Made by a program: the position numbers and the translations under genes. Shown piece after piece: positions 32,890-42,744 of a DNA stretch of 64,000 nucleotides. The DNA is from Rehmannia glutinosa. Taxonomy: Eukaryota > Streptophyta > Magnoliopsida > Lamiales > Orobanchaceae. The first letter of the stretch is position 1, and every line of letters starts with the position of its first letter. A model generated the notes under the pieces. It made no database searches. It worked only from the letters and a program-made list of their open reading frames with translations, and was not told the origin of the DNA. The DNA is taken from the NCBI GenBank assembly GCA_016081115.2, contig JABTTQ020001795.1:1389991-1453990 (forward strand), in the 5' to 3' direction.

Positions 32890-33086
32890 ACTTGTGTAAG
32901 ATGGTCGCACAATGCGACGGGTGATACTTTAGTGTAAAAAGTGATACATTGTCTCAATACACTAAAATTAAGCGTATTTAGACAAAGTATCAATTTTTAC
33001 ACTAAAAGTATCACATTTTATACTAAAAGTATCACTTTTTACCCTAAAAGTACAATCCGTCGTACCGTGTGACTGTTTTACAAGAG
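32890..33086. mobile_element. MITE with about 40-bp inverted repeats in Copia A LTR
   Basis: Left CTTGTGTAAGATGGTCGCAC and, reversed, right CTTGTAAAACAGTCACAC begin the inverted repeats, which go on through a GCGACGG..TACGACGG block into GTAAAAAGTGATAC. The centre holds about 21-bp tandem units with AAAAGTATCAC. No clear target duplication. Confidence 0.72.
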
Positions 33087-33708
33087 ATCTACTCCTTTTG
33101 GTAATGGTGGCAGACCTGCAACCTTAAAGCATTCCTGCTGAAAGAGTGCAAGAAGCTTAAGCCAATGGAAAGCCTGCATAACTCTGATATCTTTTTTGAA
33201 GCTTGAAAGTATCAGTTTAACAAGGTTGGGTTAGCATCAAGCTGCAGAAACAAGAAAAGCTAACGAATACTAAGTAAGAGTTTGAATTTTTTCTAACTCT
33301 TCAACGGACAAAAAGCTGAGGGATTTTCAGAGAGAACAAGAGAGCATTCATACGAGGAAAACACAGAACTGAGAAACATTCAAGCATGAATTGCAAAATA
33401 TTCTCCCTCAAGCGATATTCAAAAGTCCTCAAGCCTAAATCAGAGATACTTCATCCAACACTTTCACGTGGAGTAGAGGATTTACCCATCCTCGAGCTAC
33501 TATAAATTTATGTGTTCTTTAATCTATGCACTTTAAATTCTGCATTTTATTTAATTGTTTCATTTGCTATCCATCGAGATAACAACCAATCCAAAAGTAT
33601 AAGTATTGATAGACCAAACTTAAAAAGGGTGTAAGACTTCCGCTATAAAACAAGAAAACTGATTTTCTAAAAGTTGACTTCATTCAGTTGAGTTACTCTA
33701 TCAACAAC

Positions 33709-35207
33709 TAATCGTGAAAATCTTTTCACTAAATTGCAAGTGTACAGTGTAGCTCGCAGATAGCAACGAACAAGGTCGTATTCCTCAGGGATAGAATCGA
33801 AACACATAGAGTACAACAAATATTGTATTCCAATTTTATGAAGCAGTAAAAAATCAAAAGTTTGTTTTTTAACTAATCCTGAATTAACAAATAAAATATC
33901 TAAAATTTTTAAAGACCCGAACTCCACAAGTTTTCAACAAATATGAAAGCAACCCTAGACACGTAATCTCAACATGGTTCTTCAATATTAATTCCAGTTA
34001 ATGTTTCATCAAAATTCGTTTATGTGTATTTATGGGTTCAATTCCTAAATTAGTTTATTCACCCTCCCGAAGCAAATAAACAGTTGATTAATACCAATTG
34101 TTAGCATCCCTACTCAATAATTAATATCCACTCCCAAAAGACCTTTGAATTGAATTACTCCCCACAAATAGTTATAAGCCTCCCGACTCTATACCCGTTT
34201 GTGTTATGAACTCGTTTTTCGTAAGTTAGAACCTCATCTCCCGAATTATGAACTAACAAATATGACATGCAAATTATAGGCCAAAAGAATCTATAAGGAA
34301 TAAGCAATCAATTTCATCAATAGAACACAAAAACCAATTAATTAAAAGAATCAATTTAGAATTAATATGAATCCTGATTTTGATTATGCCCAGGATCGGA
34401 AAGATTAGCCTAACATATTTGACAACAAATTCATAGACAAATTTGAAATCAAATAGTTTGACATCATTTAAGTACAAACAATATATCTAAACTAAGAGGA
34501 TAAACCCTTCATGTCGGGATGGATCATTCTTCAAAGTTTTGAACCCTTGTGCTTTCGTAGATGAGAAAGGCCTTGTGGCATTCTTCGTTGATTAGTGTTT
34601 TTTCCCTCACTTTGTTGATTAGTGTTTTCCCCTCAGAGTATGTCGAACATCCCAATTGTATTTTTGTGTATGATGATGTATATTTTTGTACATGGCTTGG
34701 TCTTCCTTTTATAGATACTTTGAGAGATCGGTAGATTCTGACGGAATTAGTAAACAAAATCAGCAAATCATACCAAATACACACGGCCGTGTGGAATCAT
34801 TATGTCAGTTTTTTCTCTGTTTTTGCTCTCGAACAAGATACACGACCATGTAATAATACATCTGGTTGTGTAATCCGTCTCTGAAATTCTTCACTCGAAC
34901 AAGTTGCACGGACATATAAAATCACATGGAAACCATTTACATAGTCGTGTACTCTTACGGGATGATCGTGTACTTTGTCTTCCATCGTTTTCTTCGTGTA
35001 TTTGATCGTCTCTTCGCATTCGACATTCTTGTCCAGGCTGTACTACTGATATCTTTCCATTTTAGCTCTGTTTCCTGTAAAAATTACAAGAATACACATT
35101 ATCACGCTTAACAAAGGAAACAACCAAAATACACTAAATATACATGCAAATGCATCTAACATGTATCAAAATAACCCCTTAAATGCACATATGTTTTACA
35201 CGTATCA
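33709..35207 (-). mobile_element. Solo LTR of an Athila-like Gypsy element, TSD ACAAC
   Basis: On the minus strand it starts TGATACGTG and ends CACGATTA. ACAAC flanks both sides (33704-33708 and 35208-35212). It aligns along its length with the LTR starting at 45692: shared landmarks are the GATGCATTTGCATG block near the start, the CACACGGCCGTGTG palindrome, and the terminal ACGACC..ACACTTGC region. There is no interior, so it is a solo LTR from recombination. Removing it restores the Copia LTR. Confidence 0.87.
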
Positions 35208-35338
35208 ACAACTCACTCAGAGTCTGCTGAGTGGTTAACTCTCTCACATATACTTTGATTTTAAAAGAATCAAAATATTGGGTAAATTATATTCAACCCC
35301 CTTCTAGACTTTACTTTGTACCCCTTGGGACCTATAAA

Positions 35339-35350
35339 TGGTATCAGAGC
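35339..35350 (+). other. Primer-binding site of Copia A
   Basis: TGGTATCAGAGC, the exact common Copia site for initiator tRNA-Met, lies two bases after the LTR end. Confidence 0.95.
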
Positions 35351-35474
35351 GATTGGTTCAAAGAACCTTCCGCACTGGTTACTGAAGATCTCATTTCTTT
35401 TAAAAAACATCAACACTTGAGTTTTAAAAGTTTTCTAAGTTATTATCTTGGAAGAAAATCTATCTCGTATTCCT

Positions 35475-36444
35475 ATGTTTACCATTAAAGAATTTGATGA
35501 CTGGAAAATTCATATTCAGGCACATCTCTCTACAATTCAGGATGAATTATGGTTTGTCATCGAATATGTACCATTAGAATCACCAAGGTGAATACAACTA
35601 TAAGAGCAGCAGGAGATGATGCTGAGAGAGCTGTTGAGGTTGATAAACCCATGAGTGAATGGACAAACGAGGATAGAAGGAGATATAACTTTGAAATATG
35701 GCTAAGGATATATTTTATAAAACTCTGGATAAAGCCATGTTCAACAAGGTTAAATCTTGCAGGACAACTAAAGAGATTTGGGAAAAGTTGACTTTAATCT
35801 GCGAAGATTCATAACAGATAAAGGAAAACAAGCTCATAGTTGCAGTTCAAAAATTCGAAAATATCAAGATGATGACTGGCGAGAGTCACTAGATCAATTG
35901 GATGCAAGGTTTATAGAAATTACAAATAAGTTGTCTGCTTTAGGCAAAGTGTATGCACAGAAGAAATGAAAGTGATGGCTCTAGGCACTCTATGGACTTA
36001 ACCAAGATTTCAAACCATGAGTTATTCTATAATTTGAAGGCTTATGAATTTGAGCTCAAAAGGAAAGAGCAAGATGAGATAGCTGCACCAAAGACAGTTG
36101 CACTGATGGCCGAAGAATCCAAGTCAGCTAACTCCAAGGACATCATTGATAAACAGGAAACTGCATTGATGGCCAAAAGGTTTAACAAGTTCTTTAACAA
36201 GAACTACAAGAGGAGCAAATGAGAGACCTCTGGAAGACATTTGGCTCCATCTAAAGGAAAAAATAAGAGAACCCCTAAAAGAGCTGAGAAGAAAGTGGAA
36301 GACTTGTTTGGTAAATGCAGAAAGTCAGGTCACTTTGCAGTTGATTGCCCCTATCCACTAGTCAACAATTATAGGAATGATGAGAAAAAGAAGGTCTTGA
36401 GGGAAAGAAGACAAAGAAAAAAGAAAACAATGGTGGTTTCATAA
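35475..36444 (+). pseudogene. Copia A gag, broken
   Basis: ATG at 35475 starts MFTIKEFDDWKIHIQAHL, matching the start of Copia B gag (MFTIEEFDDWKIRM). A stop follows after 37 codons. Later pieces in other frames give KPMSEWTNEDRRRYN near 35650, KRFNKFFNKNYKRSK near 36178, and a zinc knuckle GKCRKSGHFAVDC near 36315 in which the first cysteine is glycine. Copia B keeps the intact CCHC form. Stops and frameshifts are numerous. Confidence 0.82.
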
Positions 36445-37639
36445 TTGAGACAACCAAGTGCAAAGAAACAATTGAGTCGACAACGGTGAAGTGAATACTC
36501 GCCTAATTTGAAGAAGAGGCATTGATTTGTCTCATGGACAAAGAATAGGAAGATGAGGTAATCTCTAACTCATCCGATTCAATTTCTGATGATAGTGATT
36601 CATTAGGCAAAATGATGAAAGTCTTTGAGCACATTAAATCCTTATACACACTCTAGAATGAGGAAAACAGGTAACTCAAAAGCCGAAACTCATAGCCGAT
36701 TAAAGAGTTGAGTACTCTAAGTCACATAGCTGATGAGAACAATGAGTTAAAAGATGAGATAACAAAGGTAAAAGTAGACCTTGCTACATAAGAAAAGAGG
36801 GAAAAAACTTAACAATGTCATTGCATCATTCAACAAATCATCTAAAACATTGGATGAATTGATGATGATTCAAAAAGAAATGGAGACAAAATAGGCTTAT
36901 GATTTGATTCCTTTGTAAATGTTGAAACTCAAGAGTGATTTTAGAAAAATGATCCTCAAGCAATGGTGGAGTCCAAAAATCTAAAATACCATATGTTGCA
37001 CCCACATATAACCATAAACACATACATGCTAGCATTGGTTATAAAGACAAAGGAAAGAAGCTAACTAAATATCTTTGAAAGAAGAGTTGAAACAAATTTG
37101 AGAAAAGTTCTTTAGCTTGAGACTCTAAATAGAAATATTATGTTAAGTTTAAATAGAACTACCCAAAACCCCAAAAGTTTCAATATAATAAATCATATGA
37201 AGGGAATGGTGAAAAGTATCCAATGAAGTGATTGGAATCCACAAATGAAATATCGGCAGAGTCCTAAGAGAAATAAGCCCAAGTGGCAAAGACCTCAAAG
37301 CATTATAGGTCATTCCCAAGGAGAGAAATCATCACACATATGCATCCGGATACAATGCACACCATGCACAACATGTTCCATATTTTCACGAGAAAAGCAA
37401 ATACACAAATGCATACAGGCATACGGACAAAAGAGACAGGTTGTATGTACCAAAAGCACCAAAATAATTTGCTAAAATTCACTATGATTATCAAACCGAT
37501 AGGTGGCAACCCTTTAAAGTAAGATATTTTGGCTATAAGTTAGTTGGAACACCTTATAGTGCTAACCCCTCAGGACCCAAACAAATATGAGTATCTAAAG
37601 TTAGATTTCCTAGGTTCAAGGAACAATTTAGTGCCAAGA
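36445..37639 (+). pseudogene. Copia A gag-pol linker with coiled-coil remnant
   Basis: Around 36560-36800 the translation gives DSLGKMMKVFEHIKS and ELSTLSHIADENNELKDE pieces, the counterpart of the coiled-coil segment of Copia B at 52486-52872, with in-frame stops. From about 36900 to 37640 nothing is recognisable. Confidence 0.6.
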
Positions 37640-38305
37640 AACCTGGTACATGGATAATGGGTGTTCTAGACACATGACAGGGAATAGAAGTAATCTATCA
37701 AACTTCAAGGAATCAAGAGAAGCCAAAGTTATATTTGGAGAAAATGAAGCTCCATGGGAGATTAAAGGCATTAGATCCATTAAGAAAAATGGCTTAGAGA
37801 TCACATATGTTGTATATGTTGAAGGGCTGAATTTCAACTTGCTGAGTATCAACCAACTCTGTGATAAGGGATACAATGTTGGATTCAATATAGGTGTTTA
37901 CTAGATCAAAGATGTTGAAATAGATGAGATTCTGCTATCAGGAATAAAAAAGAAAAATATGTATGTAGTAGATTGGTTCACTGCTATACCAAGAACATGT
38001 TTATTGGCAAAGAGCACAACTGAAGCAAGTTGGTTGTGGCATAAGAAGTTGAGTAATCTGAATTTCAAGACCATCAAAAAGCTTGCAAGGAGTCATTTGG
38101 TTGAAGGATTGCCAGACTTAGTATACAAAAAGAAAGGTGTATGTGATGCATGCCAGAACGGAAAGCAAATTAAATCATCTTTCAAGGAAAAGCTAAGTCC
38201 TTCATCAATAAGGATTTTGCATCTGTTGCATATGGATTTGTTTGGACCAGTGGAACCGACTAGTATCAGTGGAAAGAAATCCACCCTTGTGGTGGTGGAT
38301 GATTT
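37640..38305 (+). pseudogene. Copia A protease motif, pre-integrase zinc region and start of integrase
   Basis: The aspartic-protease motif reads DNGCSRHMTG (about 37652-37681; the first residue is the catalytic Asp). It is followed by GIRSIKKNGLEI and LLSINQLCDKGYNVGF. After a TAG the frame continues with the zinc-binding part SWLWHKKLSNLNFKTI and CDACQNGKQ, then LHLLHMDLFGPVEP, holding the first catalytic Asp of the integrase core. The frame is cut at 38305 in VVVDD by the RTE LINE and resumes at 40592. Confidence 0.88.
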
Positions 38306-40591
38306 AACTCCACCTGCATATAGACAAGATAACATGCCTATATATTGCCGGTCCCAAACCCAGATAACATGCCTAGCGTCCGACTGCTGTGTCTTGGCAA
38401 GGACCGCTACACCTCCAAAAGGGTTTGGGTGTAGTGCAAAATATACAAGAGCCCCCACACACTAGTAAGAGGAACACAAAAGATAACAAGAAAATTAGGA
38501 ATTATAGAATTGGCAGTTGGAACATAGGTTCTTTGACAGATAAAACTATAGAGCTAGTAGATATTATGAAGAAGGAAAACATAGATATTATGTGTATCCA
38601 AGAGATTAAATGGGTAGGCGAGAAAGCTAAGGCACTAGATACTACATGTTATAAACTTTGGTATATTGGAAATGACAAAACTAGGGGTGGGTACATTGTA
38701 GATCCTTTATTCATAGATCAAGTAGTAGGGGTAACTAGAAAAGGAGATAGAATTATAGCTCTTAAAATTATTGTAGGTAATGAACTTATAAATATTGTTA
38801 GTGTATATGCACCTCAAGTAGGATTATATGACTATACTAAAACTAAATTTTGGGAAGATTTGGAAACTTTAATGTAATCAATCCCTCAAAATGAAAAAAA
38901 TCATCATAGGTGGAGACTTAAATGGGTATATGGGGAATGATAATAAATATTATGAAAGGGACCATGGAGGATATGGTTTTCGCTCGCATAACAATGAGGG
39001 TTCTACCATCCTAGATTTCGCAGTTGCTTATGATTTTATTATAGGTAATACATTTTTAAAAAAAGAGGCGACCATTTAATTATTTTTAAAAATGGTCCTA
39101 ACAAATCACAAACCGACTACTTCCTAACCGTAAAAGCGATGGAAAAATATGCAAAGATTGCAAAGTAATACCTAGAGAAAGCCTCACAACACAACATGGA
39201 TGGACTCTTGGTTTTGGATATACAACTTATTAACATACACTTAAAGAGAAAAAAATTAACGGAACTTAAAGAATAAAGAAAAAGAGAGAGAGTTTTGTTA
39301 AAACTCTATTAGAAACCATTGATTGAAAAGTGAAAGACAAAATGATACATGGAACTATGTAACTACTCAAATGAAAAGGATTGCAAAAGAAATATTAGGG
39401 GTGTCAAATGGCAATAAATTAAATAAAGAGTCATGGTGGTGGAATCAAGAAATCTAAGATAAGATATAGGGAAAACGAACTAGTTACAAAGTGTTGTATT
39501 CTATAAAAATTAAGAAAATCTTAAAAGATATAAAAACGCCAAAGAAGAAGTAAGAAGTGCAATATATGAAGCAAAAACTATGGCATATGAAGATTTCTAT
39601 AAAAACTTGATACTAAGGAAGGAGAGAAAAATATATATAAAATAGCAAAATTTAGAAAAAAAAAACAAACATGAAATTTAACCCAAATTAAATGTATAAA
39701 AGAAGAGAATGATAATATTCTAGTGAAAGACGAGGAAATAAAAGATCAATGGAAGAGGTATTTCAATAATCCTTTTGACGAATCTAAGAGGAATGATGTC
39801 ACATTAAGGGAACTAGGCCAATCTGAACTAAATAGTACCGCACCTTTTATCGCAGAATTCAATTTCACGAAACAGAAAAAGCATTGAACAAAATGAAAAC
39901 TGGCAAAGCAATTGGCCTCATTGATATACCAATTGAAGCATGGAAATGTCTAGGTGGAGTTGGAATTACATGGCTTACTAAACTATTTAATGTTATCCTA
40001 AAACTAAGAAAATTGTTAATGAATGGAGAAAAATTATATTGATACCTATATATAGAAACAAAGGGGATAAAGTTGTGTAAATTCTATAATTTGTGACCAT
40101 AAAATACCATTAAAATTGAAAGAAATTTTTTATAAAATAGCCATAAGGCCCACAATGCTTTATGGAGCAGAATGTTGGACGACTAAATATGGACACGAAC
40201 AAAAATTGAGGGTAGCAGAGATGAGAATGTTAAAATGGATGTCCGAACACACTAGATTAGATAGAATAAGAAATCAACACATTAGAAATAAAGTGGGAAT
40301 AACATCAATAGATGACAAAATTAGAGAAACGTAATTAAGATGGTTTGGACATGTCTATAGGAGACCATTAGATGCACATGTGCGACGTGTAGAAGGTAGG
40401 GAAACACTCACCCAAATCAAAAGAGGAATAGGAAGACCTAAGAAGACTTGGAAAGATACTATTAAAAAAGACATGTAATATCTAGAAATAAATGAAAGTA
40501 TGGCTTTTTGACCGTAAATGATGGCGCAATGTGATCCGTATAGGCGACCCCATTTAGTGGGATTAAAGTTTAGCTTGTTGTTGTGTTGTTG
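38306..40591 (+). mobile_element. RTE-type LINE remnant inserted in Copia A integrase
   Basis: It is flanked by a 17-bp duplication GTGGTGGTGGATGATTT (38289-38305 and 40592-40608). An AP-endonuclease domain is readable at 38495-38880 (IGSWNIGSLTDKTIELVD, IDIMCIQEIKW, NIVSVYAPQVG) and continues at 38891-39079 (IIGGDLNGYMG, FRSHNNEG). RT pieces are scattered: KMKTGKAIG near 39892, MLYGAECW near 40157. A C-terminal RWFGHVYRR piece is near 40339 with GRPKKTWKDTI near 40435. It ends with the RTE 3' tail CCATTTAGTGGGATTAAAG followed by TTG repeats. At 2.3 kb, with deletions and stops, it is dead. Confidence 0.88.
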
Positions 40592-40608
40592 GTGGTGGTG
40601 GATGATTT

Positions 40609-41203
40609 CTCGAGATACACATGGACTATCTTTATGTGTAAAAAGAAGGAAACTTTGCAAAAGCTTCCTCAACAGATGAAAAAAGTTCAAAATGAGAAGA
40701 GTCAATCCATTATCAAGATAAGATCTGACAAAGAAACTGATTTTGTCAGTTTGATTATAGCTAAGTATTGTGTGGAAAATGGAATTTCTCATTAGTTATC
40801 AGCTGCAAGAACTTCACAGCAAAATGGAGTGGCTGAAAGAAGGAACAGAATACTCAAAGAAGCTGCAAGGACCAAGTTAGCTGAAGCTGGATCCCCAAAG
40901 AGATTTTGGGCTAAAGCAACCAACACAACCTGTTATACTCAGAATAGATGTATGATCAATAGACAATTGTCCAAAACCCCTTATGAAATTTGGACAGGAA
41001 GAAAACCAAATGTGGGATATTTCCACATTTTTGGAAGTAAATGTTTCATTCACAATAATAGCAAAGATAATCTGAAGGCATTTGATGCTAAGGCTGATGA
41101 AGGATTCTTTCTTGGATATTCAACTGAGAGCAAAGCCTTTAGAGTACTAAATAAAAGGACAATGGTCACAAAAAAGTCAACTCATGCGGTTTTTGATGAA
41201 TGA
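40609..41203 (+). pseudogene. Copia A integrase core, continued
   Basis: After the LINE, the integrase reads SRYTWTIFMCKKKETLQKL, then IIKIRSDKETDF with the second catalytic Asp (about 40722-40757). One TAG stop (40795) follows. Next comes SQQNGVAERRNRILKEAAR with the catalytic Glu (about 40817-40873), and the C-terminal part PYEIWTGRKPNVGYFHIFG..FFLGYSTESKAFRV. The DDE residues are all present but the frame contains a stop and the element insertion. Confidence 0.87.
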
Positions 41204-42190
41204 AATGTCAATACAGAAGACATTGATGAGTTAGCTGAGAAGATGAATCAACCAACTACTCAGAAGAGTCCTTATACTGAGACAACTCCTAGAAGTCTCG
41301 ATCCTGATGGGGATGAGTTAGCTAAATCTCAAAGAGAGCTGGAAAGATTGTAGTTGAATGAAGAGGATGAAGAAGAAGTTGTTCAAGACAACTTAGTTGC
41401 AAGAAGAATCAATCAAGCTGACTTATTCCAACCGGATGTGAGATGGCTGAGAGACCATCCACCTGAGTTAGTGATTGGAAATGTTAGAGAAGGAGTAAGA
41501 ACAAGATCAAGAACTCAACATGAAGAAATTTCCATTTATTTCATATCTCAGATTGAACCAAAAGATGTGTCAGAAGCATTGAATGACACACATTAGATCC
41601 TAGTCATGCAAGAAGAATTAAATCAGTTTGAAAGGATCAAAGTTTGGGAATTGGTTGAAAGGCCTACTCACCAAAATGTCATTGGTACTAAGTGGGTATT
41701 TGGAAACAAGATAAATGAGGAAGGATCTGTAATCACAAATAAGACAAGATTGGTAGCCAAAGGGTATTGCCAAGAAGGTATTTTGATGAAACATTTGCTC
41801 GATTGTTAGATTTGAAGCAATAAGGATGTTTTTTACCTATGATGCATATAATGTTTTTACAGTTTATCAGATAGATGTGAAAAGTGCATTTCTTAACAGA
41901 CTATTGAAAGAATTATATGTAAAACAACCTCCGGTTTTAAGCAAAAGACTATTGGAGATAAAGTGTACAAGCTCAAGAAAGCACTTTATAGATTGAAACA
42001 AGCACCAAAACGATATGATACATTGTCTCAATTCCTTACAGGACAATGGATTAACTAAAGAAAGGTTGATAGAATCTTGTTTAGAATTCAACATGGAGAG
42101 AGCATCTTGCTTGTTCAAATCTATGTGGATGACATCATTTTTGGATCTACAAACCCTTATGTGAATCAAGATTTGAAGAGTTAAAGAATG
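41204..42190 (+). pseudogene. Copia A reverse transcriptase, truncated
   Basis: An acidic linker (MNEEDEEEVVQD) and VRWLRDHPPELVIG precede RT. RT blocks are WELVERPTHQNVIGTKWVF (about 41644-41702), RLVAKGYCQE, a frameshifted VYQIDVKSAFLN piece (about 41860), LKKALYRLKQAPK and the catalytic YVDDIIFGSTNP (about 42122-42157). The sequence breaks off a few codons later. No RNase H follows, unlike Copia C, so a deletion joins RT to the accessory leader. Confidence 0.83.
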
Positions 42191-42744
42191 AGTTTGGATT
42201 GATTCAACTATGTTAGTAAGCTCTAAAGACTCATTCAGAGTGGGAAGTAAATGAATTATGCTTGAGAATAGTTTTACTCCTTCAAAGAGTAAATATAGAC
42301 AAATTGGATGTTCATCAAAGTGAAATCAACTAAACTCGTCTTATCTCAGATTGAAGAGAGGAGCAAAGTCAAGCAAGCCAAAATGAGTCAAGGCACATTT
42401 ATTGGCTAAGGGACAAAACATGGTCGTTTTCATTAAAGTGAGAATGTTTTGAGATGATGTGTGCGTTGTTAATGTGACACAGTAAACGCTGCTACATAAA
42501 ACATATAATTGGCCATAAAGGCTTTGGGCATCTAATGCTAGGAAATAAAGATATTTTTTGATTAATCTCAACCGTTGATTCAATTCAAAATTGCACGATG
42601 CCAAAAACGTCTCCTTACGTTTCATATATATCGGAACAGTTATTTATCTCTTTTCACACTTACATTCAAACACTCTAATTTTTTTTCGAAATTATCTCTA
42701 CAAAGAAAACTTTCTTTTGAAACTTTAAACTCTCAAAAATCACC
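42191..42744 (+). other. Leader-like region before the accessory ORF of Copia A
   Basis: No coding. It includes a CAACCGTTGATTCAATTC motif near 42570; the corresponding position before the accessory ORF of Copia C has AGCCGTTGATTTCGATC. A CT/CA-rich run of about 120 bases leads to the ATG at 42745. The arrangement looks like the 5' leader of a separate mRNA. Confidence 0.45.

Larger units (their letters stand above)
32514..35336 (+). repeat. 5' LTR of Copia A with two insertions
   Basis: Starts TGTTAGGAAATT and ends ..CCTTGGGACCTATA two bases before the primer site; the related LTRs end GGGACCTACA. Its own sequence is about 1.1 kb; the rest is the MITE (32890-33086) and a solo LTR (33709-35207). 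The part after the solo LTR (CAACCCCCTTCTAGACTTTA) matches the end of the Copia B, C and D LTRs. Confidence 0.85.
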
